A program made the position numbers and the translations under genes. From Acanthacorydalis orientalis (lineage: Eukaryota; Arthropoda; Insecta; Megaloptera; Corydalidae): a stretch of 64,000 nucleotides of DNA. This document shows, piece by piece, positions 1 through 11,040 of the stretch; positions within the stretch are counted from its first letter, which is position 1; every line of letters begins with the position of its first letter. The stretch spans positions 32,370,001 to 32,434,000 of the forward strand of contig CM068317.1 in assembly GCA_034766995.1 (NCBI GenBank), in the 5' to 3' direction. A model generated the notes under the pieces. The model did not search any database, was not told the origin of the DNA, and saw only the letters and a list, made by a program, of their open reading frames with translations.

Positions 1-14
1 CCAACGAAAAACAA

Positions 15-15
<1 letters not shown>

Positions 16-88
<73 letters not shown>

Positions 89-104
89 ACATGTGTATGT
101 GTGT
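16..104. repeat. (TA)n microsatellite with TATG shoulder
   Basis: Pure TA run of about 63 bp (22-84), followed by mixed GTAC/ATGTGTATG sequence. It reads as Tyr-Ile repeats in any frame, so it is not coding. Confidence 0.95.
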
Positions 105-775
105 TTATTCGGTTGTATGTACACATGTGCATATTTAAATATGAGTATAAATAATTTGCAACATAATATAAAAGAAAATAACCAAAACATATAATTTCGA
201 TATATATATATATATAAATTCGATAATATATCATATAATTTCGATTTTTGTACGTATTTTAATATAATGTTCTTTCTGACTTTTTATTGTTGGGTTTGAT
301 TTTTAAAATCTTAACCCTAAAATCATATAATAAAGTTTATTTTTTTTACGTTCTTTTTGTTTAAGTGAAGATGATATTAAACTACATATAAATAATATAA
401 CGCTTCTTAAATGATTAAATTTTAATTATGTTAAATAAACAACATATTTATTACTAAATGTCAAAAAATTAGATAAGTTCGGGAAGGAAAATATTTTTTT
501 TATATTTTTATTATAACAGAAACATCGGAAGTAATCGAAATACTTAATGTATCTGACAGACAAGAAAACAATAAGATTTTTAAATTAATTTTGTTTATTA
601 CTATTGTTTTAAAATATATTTATTCTATATTTATATTTTCTTTTCTATTCTATATTTATATTTTAATAAATTGGTTCAAAGGGCACATGGTGGGTGTTCA
701 AGTTTTATTATTATTTCAGTCTGAATCATTGTAAATATATTTAAAGCAAGCAGATTTTGTTCATTGAATAGACTG

Positions 776-776
<1 letters not shown>
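105..776. other. AT-rich non-coding stretch
   Basis: Low-complexity A/T sequence with poly-T runs and a short TA tract near 200-217. I see no gene, mobile-element end or RNA gene here. Confidence 0.7.
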
Positions 777-873
<97 letters not shown>

Positions 874-898
874 TATTATATATATATATATATATATA
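777..898. repeat. (TA)n microsatellite, interrupted
   Basis: Three TA runs separated by TGTAA, ACAT and TATTATA interruptions. The minus-strand Tyr-Ile frame through it is an artefact. Confidence 0.95.
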
Positions 899-959
899 AA
901 ACGTTTTTTAACAAGAATCCACCTTCGCTGTTATAAAATGTATAACAGAAAAATAAAGT

Positions 960-1420
960 ATAATAACGGTCCTGTACGAGGCAGATGTGACAGGTCATGG
1001 CGAGTGTGTGTGGCGGATGTCACCATCTGGAGAAAACTTTCGAATTAACGCCCTAAAGACCGCTCTGTCACGGGCGTAGACGTGTTATTTAATAAGAATA
1101 ATAACACATTATATGTTAATGCAATATACATTATGCATACAAAATAGACACTAGATTTACATTTGAAGATGTATTGTGTTGTATCTATTTCAATAGCGAT
1201 CTCTCGTATCTTAGTTCAATTACAATGTACATGCACGAGCGTGAAAAGAACGAAATATATCATTGCAACGTATGTACAAATACGCGTGTCTCGTATATAA
1301 TTGTACGGATAAAAGGGCGTTAAACGGGGAAGTGTGTGTATGTGATTGTAGACGGTTGACACGTCTGGAAAAATTTAATACACGCGACGTTACGTCATCT
1401 GATACTGAAAGAAGACTTTT
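960..1420. other. CpG-bearing complexity island
   Basis: About 460 bp with far more G+C and CpG than the neighbouring sequence, in two blocks (960-1090 and 1190-1420). On the plus strand a 19-codon ATG frame (997-1056, beginning MASVCGGCHHLEK) lies in the first block. The second block holds ACGCG and a TTACGTCA half-palindrome near 1390. No splice site, homologue or TATA box can be assigned. It could be a regulatory element, a small exon or a degraded mobile element. Confidence 0.35.
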
Positions 1421-1430
1421 TGATAAATAT

Positions 1431-2029
1431 GTATGATAAGTGTGTAATAAGGTTTTTTATGTGTTTTTTTTTGTATGGTATTATAAATGGTAGAAGATTT
1501 ATTTATTTAAAAAAATATTTGTGAGAAACGACTTTTGAGTAATTGTATAATTAAATGTCTTTAATAATTGTTTGCTTGTTAGTATTATTTAATTATAATT
1601 TCACAAGAATTAAATATAATTTATTTAATAACTACCAGTGACATCAGGTACATATATTTAATTTCATTCATGTTTATAATTTTTGTTAAATATTTTTTAT
1701 TTATATTTTTTAAATTAAATAATTTATTCTAAATAGATTATATTTTCATTTTCTAATTTGTTTCTTTTGTGTACGTGAAATTCTTGTTTGTTGGCTATTT
1801 AATAAAAAAAATATTTATTTATAATTATAAAAAATTATTTGCTTCATTAAGTAAAATAACATATTTTATTAATTTAGAGAAAAATTAATTAAAAATATGA
1901 AGTGTTAAAATTCTTTTATTTAATAATCCTCAGATCAGTTTGCTTCGATTATCCCACTTTTCCCTTCTTCTGATTTTTTATTTAATTACTGATCGATATG
2001 GTAATTCAAATTTTGTATATTTGCTAAAT
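1431..2029. other. AT-rich non-coding stretch
   Basis: Homopolymer-rich A/T sequence without long frames or repeats. Nothing recognisable before the hAT-type element begins. Confidence 0.7.
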
Positions 2030-2442
2030 CAGTGTTCTTCAAACTGTAATCTGCGGGACCCCGGGTTTGCGTGCAACCTCTTCAGGGATTCCGCGTGTAA
2101 AAGTCAAAATTTGAAAGATTTTTTAAAGAAAAATCCCGAAAAGTCAAAAATTCAGAAAAATTAATTTATAATTATTTTTATTTATATCTATAAACATCTA
2201 TTATTATCTATTATTATGCAATATCAATGTATTTATACCTATTATGTAGTAAAACTGTATTTAACAGTACACGTTACGACCTCGCTCAATCAGATATAAA
2301 TAATAAAATTTGGTCATGTAAGAAGGCTGATTTTTCAAAACTTGTGGAGTACGCATCTTGAATTTTCTGGGGATTGTAAGGGTTTTTTAAAAAAAATTAT
2401 AATCTTAAGGATTCTGTAGTCGACAAAGTTTGAAGACAACTA
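2030..2442 (+). mobile_element. hAT-type MITE (413 bp, non-autonomous)
   Basis: The left end CAGTGTTCTTCAAACT and the reverse complement of the right end TAGTTGTCTTCAAACT agree at 13 of 16 positions. The CAGTG start and TTCAAACT motif are typical of hAT (Charlie-like) terminal inverted repeats. The flanks are TGCTAAAT (2022-2029) and TGCTAAAA (2443-2450), which fit the 8-bp target duplication of hAT elements with one mismatch. Just inside the left end is a GC-rich block (CTGCGGGACCCCGGG), also usual for this group. The interior is AT-rich and codes for nothing; the 74-codon frame across the left end starts at TTG outside the element. Orientation is arbitrary. Confidence 0.75.
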
Positions 2443-4238
2443 TGCTAAAAATTCACAAATCTTGGTTTTCTTTTGTGATTATTTCCTTCAATTTTCAGTT
2501 CGAGTATCATCCATAAAATTTTCATTTTTCAAAATTTCTTTCATTTAATTATCATATTGTCTGTATAAGTAATTCTGTATTTTTCTATTTCCTGATTACT
2601 AGTCATTCATTCATCACTTTACCCATCCATTTTATTGAAATAATTGTTTTTTTAATACCAAGTGTCAAAAATTTCATTTTCTATTTTTCATAATCCCAAC
2701 TGACAGAGTGTTGCTTCTTTTAAAACTACATTCCAGACATTTGTTTTCTTCAGTTTTTTTCTTAATTCTAAACTAATATTGTTTAAAATAAATAGTTTAC
2801 CCTCTTTATTTAATTAGAAGATTCAACCAATAATTTCTTTAGTACTTTTATCATCTTTGCCGCTAATCCTATTTCCTAACGAGGTCAATTTAAAATCTTT
2901 TTGCAGGATTCGATTACCCAGATTAGTATTGAGATTTTTAGTGGAGGTTATATAATTGTATTATAAATTTTTCAGTAGATTAAAAAAATATACAATATAA
3001 TTAGTACAACTTTTTTTATAATTCTTATAACAAAATTTAATATTAAAATATATTAACGATTTTGTATTATTAAGAAATTCTTTCCTTTTCTCAGACTACC
3101 TGGGTTTTTATTTGTTGATTTCTATAAAACACTATATTATAGTTCTCGAAAATTCCCTAATCCTAATTTGAATTTAATTTTATTCTATGCGAATTTTAAA
3201 TCTCTGTTTAATACTTAAAAAAAAATGTTACCGATTCTAAATTCTAAATTGGTAATAAAAAAATAAACAAATATTTTTTTTATTTTACGTAAGAAATAAA
3301 TAAAAGATTGTTAAAATATTGCCTCATATATATATATAAATAATACCTTATTAATATTTAATTTCTTACATAATAATAAGCATCTTGAAAGACATGAATC
3401 AACATAAATAACGTTTCATTACATAATTAAAAATAAAACAGCACTATAATGATGAAATGATGTATAACAGTGGATACATTTTTTAATTAAGAAAAATATT
3501 AAAAATCGATATCGTTAAAGTTGAAGAAAATGCAATATAAATATTTGTAATAATATTTGAAATTCTTGAAAAGGAAAAAGTCATAAATAAAACAAGATCT
3601 AGATATTAAAAATAAATATGCGTCTTATAACTAACTGTATAAGTCATTTTTATAAATTGACCTTATTTATGGTTTTTATTATCTATAACCTTAATTGAAA
3701 TGCACTTATTTCTTGAATTCCAATTGTAACATTTCAGTAATTAGTTACGATCTCACCGATTAAAGTTTATAATAAAGAAATGATTAACTATTTTTCAACA
3801 ACGATTAGCGTACAGAAATTAAAACAGCATTTTTGTAAGAAAAAAATAATAATGAAAAAGTTGTCTTTCAACATCTCGCAATAGTTTGTACAATTGTGGG
3901 AAAAATGAATGTAATGTTTATGCATTTAGAGTTTTATGTAAAAAATAATATATTTCGGTCGAAATGTTTTTTTCTTTCTTCGGTTTCTCTTTCATTCATT
4001 TTTTGCCCGTTTTTAAACAATCATTTGAGAGCATAATTAATGTACAATTATCTTTTCTTAACGTAGCTAACTAAAACACGAAACGCAATCAAATCTACTT
4101 GTCAGGAAATTCATATTTCGTAATTAGAAAAGTTTAAGGTTTCGTTGTTCTGAAACTTTGATTTTAGTTGAAATGATTTATGACTTTGTGACAATGTGCT
4201 GAAGATTTTTATAAAATATATTTTTGTTAATTTAAATA

Positions 4239-4241
<3 letters not shown>
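2443..4241. other. AT-rich non-coding stretch
   Basis: The first 400 bp (2450-2900) are pyrimidine-rich on the plus strand; the rest is featureless A/T sequence with a short TA tract near 3327. No gene or element is visible. Confidence 0.65.

Positions 4242-4276
<35 letters not shown>
4242..4276. repeat. (TA)n microsatellite
   Basis: Uninterrupted TA run followed by ATGTATGTATGTG, the shoulder seen at many arrays in this window. Confidence 0.95.
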
Positions 4277-4279
<3 letters not shown>

Positions 4280-4289
4280 CATGTATGTA

Positions 4290-4680
4290 TGTGTATATTG
4301 ACGGTGCAGTGCCACCCAAGGTTAGAATAGGCAATTATGTAAATAACCAATTAACAAGCAGTGTTAGTTTGTGGTTGTGTTTTATCATCCACGAAACAGT
4401 ATGTATTTATTCCGTTCTGTCCGCTTGTCAAACAATCACAATTTCTCGGCTTCCTCGATAATACCGTACACGAATTCTATCCCGGTGTATATGTGTATAC
4501 ATATCAAACAGGTGCTTAATGAGAGTATAATGTGTGCTATCACCTGTAGTATGTAACATAACTAGCAGTGCTACCGTGAACTTAACAGATAACGTAACGT
4601 AGTGTTACAATTAATTAGGAATCTGATATAACCACTGCTGTGGTCACGTCTACTCTTGCATAAGAGGACATATTTATGGG
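4290..4680 (+). other. Complexity island with a 51-codon frame
   Basis: This is normal-complexity sequence between two (TA)n tracts. The plus strand has an ATG frame at 4401-4556 (51 codons, starting MYLFRSVRLSNNHNF) that is open upstream to 4371. It has no recognisable domain and no clear splice signals. It may be a conserved non-coding element or part of an exon. Confidence 0.25.
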
Positions 4681-4750
4681 GAAGGACTGTTAAAATCTGT
4701 TTATATCTTATTAGTACACTTATCATATGCATAGATGCACAAACGTGCAC

Positions 4751-4754
<4 letters not shown>

Positions 4755-4817
<63 letters not shown>

Positions 4818-4820
4818 AGT
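4755..4820. repeat. (TA)n microsatellite with (GTAT)n shoulder
   Basis: TA run of about 52 bp ending in GTATGTATGTAAG. Confidence 0.95.
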
Positions 4821-5840
4821 ATAGGAAGAGTGATAAAGAATGAAAGAATATAGTATTTATTCTTTAATTAAAATAAAGACTCATTTACATGTAACAAGTT
4901 TCATTTCAAACAAATATAAATTTTACTATCTGTGTTAAATATAAAAACGATTTTATTTCCAGACGAAATATGTTAAAAAAGTTCTACATTATTTTATAAA
5001 TGATCCTCAATTCTCAGTATTTCTAATCCAGTACGATATATTGAATCGGTGGAAAAAATTAATTATCTTAAGTTTATTGAATGTATCGGAAAAAAATATA
5101 CAAACAAAAAAATGACATAATGAATTATAAATTTCTACAAGATACCATTTTCTTCAAAACAAACACATTGTTTAAAAATATTAAATCAATTATTTAATAA
5201 ATACAAAACAGTCTAAGACATGTTTTAAATTTGTTTTTTTGATATAAAATTATAAGTATACCTTTTACGAAGTAATAAAAACAATGACTTGTATTTTAAA
5301 ATAAACAAAGTTTAATTATTTCAAGATAAAATATAACTTTTTGAAAGTTGAGGGTTAATTATAAGATTGTTTCACTTTTCAATGACATTTTAGTATGCTG
5401 AAGACCTTAAGATTGGATTGATTTACAAACGAATTCATTTCAACTTTTGTTTGCTTATTTAAAAAAATAACAACTGTAATTAATGAAATAACATTATGAG
5501 AGGTTAAAAGAAAGGATATCAAATAAAATAAAATCAGTATAATCCAAACATATAATTTATATAATTTTATATATATATATATATATATACGTATGTGTGT
5601 GTTTATATTTAATGTTTATTAACAAAATTTTCAGAGAATACAATTAAGTATGAAACCTGTTTACGTCTAAACTAATATAAACGAATCATAACATTTAATA
5701 AAATTATAATTGTCTTTACAAAACGAGAAATAATGTACTATAAAAGGTCAAACGACTTCAAATTAATATAATACTGTACGAAATAATTCTATGCTAGTTT
5801 TGTAGAATTACATGATTAAAATTTCCACTAAATAATATCT
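4821..5840. other. AT-rich non-coding stretch
   Basis: Low-complexity A/T sequence; a short TA tract with GTATGTGTGTG shoulder lies at 5569-5602. No gene seen. Confidence 0.7.
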
Positions 5841-6130
5841 TTAGTTGTCACTAACACGATGCTCAACTGTCAGTCACACTGATATGTCCGAAATGAGTCC
5901 ATTTAAGCCACAAAACCGGCAATTTTGTTGTCATTCCATGTCTGGTTTTACCACTCGTCGGCTACTTTCGCCTAACAATTTTCATGTACCATCGCGGCTA
6001 TTAAATCGGTACTTCCGCGTAACTTGATGATTTAAAATGACATATTATTATTTTGAATGACGTCCAGTCATCAGGTATATAGTGCACGAATACTAGATGA
6101 AATTTACGCATTGAACTGTGTAGACCATTA
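5840..6130. other. Complexity island, unidentified
   Basis: CpG-bearing sequence unlike its flanks. A plus-strand ATG frame of 46 codons (5884-6024, from MSEMSPFKPQNRQF, stop at 6025-6027) is open upstream to 5845. It has a pair of adjacent Cys but no known domain. It could be a dispersed-repeat fragment, an exon or a regulatory element. Confidence 0.25.
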
Positions 6131-6166
6131 AATTGTTGTTATATAAATTATAACATATGTATTCAC

Positions 6167-6169
<3 letters not shown>

Positions 6170-6209
<40 letters not shown>
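6170..6209. repeat. (TA)n microsatellite
   Basis: Uninterrupted TA run, followed by ACGTATTCACATATGTATGTGC. Confidence 0.95.
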
Positions 6210-6210
<1 letters not shown>

Positions 6211-7170
6211 GTATTCACATATGTATGTGCATACATAATATAGTTTAATCGATAGTTCATTCACCTTAAGTTCCATTGTTACAATTTATTAATAAGAAGC
6301 ATAACGGATATCATAGACACAGTTATTTTCAGGAGACTATTTTGACAATTTTTTAACACTTCAATAATAGTTACTAATGTAACTATTTTATTTATCTAAA
6401 AAAAGTTATAGTTACTAATAACATTATCTATACTGAGTGATAAATAGACAATTTATTTTTTTTATTGAAAGACGTAAAACATTTTAAATGACTTTAAGAT
6501 TAAAATGATTAATAATATTAATCATTTTAAATTAAAAATTTGTTAAACTAAATTAAAGTATTATTTTTAATTAAAATATTTTATATTTCTATGTTCTTAA
6601 ATTTTCAGTTTATTTAATAATTAATTATAAAATATATTAATTTCAACACTTGCAATCCTGAAAAAGGTTATAAAACTACAAAAGTGAACGAATTTCATAT
6701 ATACTTATTTAATTTTCATGAATTGCTTACATTACTTTAAAAAAGTACTTGAATATAGTTTACTAAGAACAAATATATGTTCATGCAATTTATTTAAAAA
6801 TGTTATATATATATATGATTCAGAGTTTAAAACATTTCCGTACTTATATTTATATATGTACATAAAGGGAGACATAAAAAGAAGATAAGAGAAAGGGAAT
6901 TGTTAATTTATTAAATAACTTTTTTGTTCGAAAAAATTCAAACAAAAATAAATTGTAAAAATAATGAACTATGTTCATTTGGACCAACTTATTAGCTAGG
7001 ATGCATTATTTCTTGAATAAATTAGTAGAATAATAAAAATGGGAAAAAACATTATTTTAACTGTCTTTTAATAATTAAATTAAAGATTTTACTTTGTTTG
7101 AAATGCAAACGAACGCTACATTCAACTTATCTATACACAAGGAAATTAAAGATGAGTCATGAATGTCTAA
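6210..7170. other. AT-rich non-coding stretch
   Basis: A/T-rich sequence with short TA tracts; no frame, repeat family or RNA gene recognised. Confidence 0.7.
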
Positions 7171-7520
7171 ATAATTTAATGACTGCAGATAACGTACAAA
7201 AGAATAGAATTAGAAAGAAGATATAGAAAAAAATAGAGTTTGTACAAGATATGAAGAAATACCACAAAATATAGATGTAATAGAAGCAAAGACTTGAGTT
7301 TGAAATGGAAACGAGAGAGGTATATTTCAAGTCTAAAAGAGTGATAAAGAAAATAATCAATTGGGACACAAGAAATACAAAGAGTGTCAGAAAAAATAGA
7401 AGTGCTGATAAAAAGTATATCAAATATATTAGATATTTTTAGAAAGATAGAATTGTTATAATACATAAATGAAAAATGATGAACAAAAAGTAATAAAAAT
7501 AATGGCGAAATCACAACTTA
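7170..7520 (+). other. Purine-rich strand-asymmetric tract
   Basis: The plus strand is strongly biased to A and G (GAAAG, AGAAG, GAGAGAGG) for about 340 bp. The minus strand therefore has two overlapping Leu/Phe/Ser-rich frames that are composition artefacts. Plus-strand frames show Lys/Glu-rich pieces broken by several stops, so a very old coding relic is possible but not shown. Confidence 0.4.
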
Positions 7521-7579
7521 TTATTATAAAAAAATGAAAAGCAAATATATTACGTGCAACAGTAACTTTAAACGTGTAG

Positions 7580-7583
<4 letters not shown>

Positions 7584-7651
<68 letters not shown>
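7584..7651. repeat. (TA)n microsatellite
   Basis: Pure TA run of 68 bp. Confidence 0.95.
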
Positions 7652-7654
<3 letters not shown>

Positions 7655-7758
7655 TAATATGTTATTTAACTAATAAAATACACGTAATGAATATATAAAA
7701 ATGGGATTGTTATTCCTATATTACAATAAAATTATTATTTTTTAAATATTTACCGCAG

Positions 7759-7762
<4 letters not shown>

Positions 7763-7806
<44 letters not shown>
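7763..7806. repeat. (TA)n microsatellite
   Basis: Pure TA run of 44 bp, only about 110 bp from the previous array. Confidence 0.95.
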
Positions 7807-7808
<2 letters not shown>

Positions 7809-8089
7809 ATACTGTTTTTCTTATAGATAATTTAATTATAATAGTACAAAAAAAAAACATATATTAAAAATGCATATTTAAAAATAATGTTGGTTAATTA
7901 CAAATACATTTTGAAATAATGATGAAAATGTTTCAGTAAGTTTGATTGTTTCATTTGATTTTAAGAACAAAAATTAATATACACTGAAGACAATTTCTTC
8001 CAGACGTTCGGTATGATCTAAAATAAAATAAAAATTGGAATAAACAAACAACCGTATTCAAATATTTGTACATATCATATAAATTGTTA

Positions 8090-8500
8090 CGAATGATCTT
8101 TGTCTACACAACGTACAAATCGTTTCAAATGATCCAACCTAATTTTTTTCGACCGGCATGTGAATGATTCCTCGCGTTGTAGCGCAATACCTGTAATTTC
8201 ACTCTAATATTATCTAACTATCTAGTATTGGGTATCCGTATAATCTTATAATACAATAACGCAATACGAGTTAATACTCATTGCAAAAACTATCCAACTG
8301 CACCGTTCATTACCGCTAAAGTCACGCGCGTGACCCCGCGACCCGGCAGATGGCAGCACGTGCCCTAAACGCGTGCATGACGCGCGCCGTGACGTCACCC
8401 CGCTAAAAACTACCCCGCTTCACCATTTTTGGATGTTTGATTCGTTCTAGAAATTGTCAGAACAAATGATTGATGACGTATCATAAACAGTTGTATTCTA
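8090..8500. promoter_or_regulatory. CpG-rich island with palindromic CRE/E-box sites
   Basis: This is the most CpG-dense stretch in the window. Perfect palindromes are GTCACGCGCGTGAC (8321-8334), GCACGTGC (8356-8363, E-box core CACGTG), ACGCGT (8369-8374) and GTGACGTCAC (8389-8398, full CRE TGACGTCA). A further near-palindromic bZIP-like site, ATGACGTATCAT, lies near 8473. CREs bind CREB/ATF-type bZIP factors and CACGTG binds bHLH factors; which factor acts here is unknown. No TATA box or adjacent coding exon was found, so an enhancer or a TATA-less promoter are both possible. Confidence 0.45.
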
Positions 8501-10269
8501 TTGACATGTAAAACAGTTTTAGAAGTGTAACAATCGCTGTTTACAAGTATTTAGTCGGATTAGAAAGGAGTTTTTTTTTTAAATTCGTATTGAAATTTAT
8601 TTTCGGACAAAAATTTCAATCGTTATAATCGTTACAAGATCTGATTATTATTGAATAATTCTACATAAATGAAAAGAAAATTTCTAATCACTAATATATT
8701 TTTGATCTTGATTAGTATGTATTGATTTCTTAACATGATAATAAACTTTGAAAAATACATCAATAAATGTGTTATATTTAAAGTTATATTAGTATTGAAA
8801 TTAACTTGTTTATTTTTTTTCGATATATCTTTTTCTTGTTATAATGGATTGACAACCTGATAGTTCCTGATATTATTCAACATTTTTTTTTCAGATCATA
8901 AGAATAATTTTGGAAATATGTGTCCTTTAACCGCACTATATAGTTCCTGGAAAATAAATCTTAACTAATCTTGAATAAGTGTACGGTGAGTCACATATAT
9001 TTATTATTAATAATTTATTATTAATTTAGTGTCATATGTCTAATTTTTGTTTGCTTGCAAAACGTTCATTTCAGTATTTTACTATTATTTTTTTTATAAG
9101 TTGAATATTTGAGTTCTCAAACTCTATTAGATTTCCAATTATAACCCAATTTACAATTATTAATGCTTTAATAAATGTAATATATGTTATTTATACATAT
9201 TTTTTTTATATAAAAACTATTTTTAGTTCCATTTTCTAATGACGTAATTAATAATCAATAAAAGTTTTTTTAACAAAACTGAATCGGTAAAAAGTATTAA
9301 AATAAAATTTAAATAATAATTTAATTGAATAAATCATTTAACTTTTCAGTTTTACCGTTAGATAATAATTAAATTCTTTTTAAACCATCTTTTTTATTCT
9401 TTGCAAAGGAATCATTTTTAAAACATGTTTAAATTATATATTTAAGCTATGCTGATAATATTTAAAATTATTATTTTGTATTAATTATAATTTGAAAATG
9501 TAGACTATTTATTTTATAAATATTTTTAACATTATTTTTCTATTTGGCACTATTTTACAAATTTTAATAAATTAAAAATAAATATATACAAAGTACTAAT
9601 TTATTATCTTATAATAATAACGTTTTATACTCTTTATTCTTTTTTACCAATATTTGTTGTTTCAAACAATAAATACAGGAAAAAAACAAAGCATTAAATA
9701 TTTTGTTCACTACTGTAAATACGACCGACAGCATTTTAAAATAACATACCAAATATAAATTGTATACAAAATATTTAAAAGACATTTTTAAGTAATGCTA
9801 ATGTATTTGTTGACTTAAATAAAATTCCTAATATTGTTGTTTATTGAACTTTATGGACAGCGAAAATATTTGTTTAATAAGTTAACTGAACTGTTTGAAA
9901 TTTGATATTATACATTTTTGAGAAATATATATCTAATTATTCCAAAAAAAAAAAAATATATTAAATTATAAACTATGAAAACACATTTTTATTGATTTTT
10001 TTAATAGATTCCATTTTGCTTAATAAGTGATTCAAATTCTAATTTTTATTAAAGTAATACTTAACTTAAATGAAAATAAATTTCAGAATTAAATTTACCA
10101 GTATTAATATATATTACGTATAGTTTTTGAAATTTAAACACAAAACAGTAAATTTGCATCAAATTAATGTGTATTTTAAGACATAAATATTAACGTTTAA
10201 TTGATTTAGACTTCAAATATTTTTATTCTGTGATATTTATTAAATTATATTTATAAATATAAATAAATC
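8501..10269. other. AT-rich non-coding stretch
   Basis: About 1.8 kb of low-complexity A/T sequence with poly-A and poly-T runs. Nothing recognisable on either strand. Confidence 0.7.
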
Positions 10270-10324
10270 ATATATATATATATATATATAAATCATATTT
10301 ATATACATATATATATATATATAT
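10270..10324. repeat. Two short (TA)n tracts
   Basis: TA runs at 10270-10290 and about 10307-10324 separated by AAATCATATTTATATAC. Confidence 0.9.
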
Positions 10325-10528
10325 AAATAATATTTTTATATTATGTGTTGTTATAATTAACAAACGTACAGTCAACATAAATCTTTTTATGAAAAAATTC
10401 AAAGACTTTTATTTTGCCATGGATTAACTTTTACTTATGTTGTATTTATAAGTGTCACTTAATACTGAATAATAAGGAATTAGAAAATAAATATCTATTT
10501 ATTATATTATGACGTTGTAAAAGATGGT

Positions 10529-10532
<4 letters not shown>

Positions 10533-10584
<52 letters not shown>
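10533..10584. repeat. (TA)n microsatellite
   Basis: Pure TA run followed by TGATATATGTATGTATATAC. Confidence 0.95.
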
Positions 10585-10586
<2 letters not shown>

Positions 10587-10689
10587 ATATATGTATGTAT
10601 ATACAAGAACACTGCTTGTATTATATTTTATTTGTGTCGAATGATTAAATTTAGTAAGAATAAAATATGAATATACTGTCACGTCGAAC

Positions 10690-11040
10690 AAAAGAGATTA
10701 TTATACAAATACAAATTATCAACGCGGACGTGTCAAATATTCAAAATAATAACAAACACACAGATGAAGATTCATCCTTATGAAAGGAGTCGTTATAACA
10801 CCGACTCTTATTAGTCAATGATAAATTAGTGTTCATCCAATTAGACGTACAGTCGTAATTGGCCTATTAAAAGCGGTTCTCCTTTTCCTAATCATTTCTT
10901 TAAGACCTCGTAAAAATATCAAATGAATTGGGCAAACACGTTAGCAGCACATCATTAACGAAATATTTCGTTTTGACGTGTCCATCGATTGGCAGTCGTG
11001 CACATGAGAAGTCGATATTTATATTGTGTGTTTCAGAAAT
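10690..11040. other. Complexity island, candidate conserved non-coding element
   Basis: About 350 bp of mixed-composition sequence with homeodomain-type TAATTG/CAATTAG cores (10839, 10857), CCATCGATTGG near 10982 and ACGTGTC motifs. No coding frame stands out. The 115-codon frame that starts at 11026 begins at TTG and runs into AT-rich sequence, so I do not call it. Confidence 0.3.

Noticed and set aside
1025..1090. tRNA-like segment on the minus strand (AGAGCGGTCTTTAGGGCG, then TTCGAAA)
   Set aside because: It resembles the D-arm and anticodon loop of a Ser/Leu tRNA, but the anticodon stem does not pair and there is no GGTTCGAAT B-box at the right distance.
7157..7514. Minus-strand frames of 88 and 112 codons
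   Set aside because: Leu/Phe/Ser-rich frames over a purine-biased plus strand; no true ATG for the longer one, no domain, and two overlapping frames are open equally.
8139..8150. CCAACCTAA as a mariner terminus
   Set aside because: Only nine bases match, the TA flank is missing and there is no partner end.
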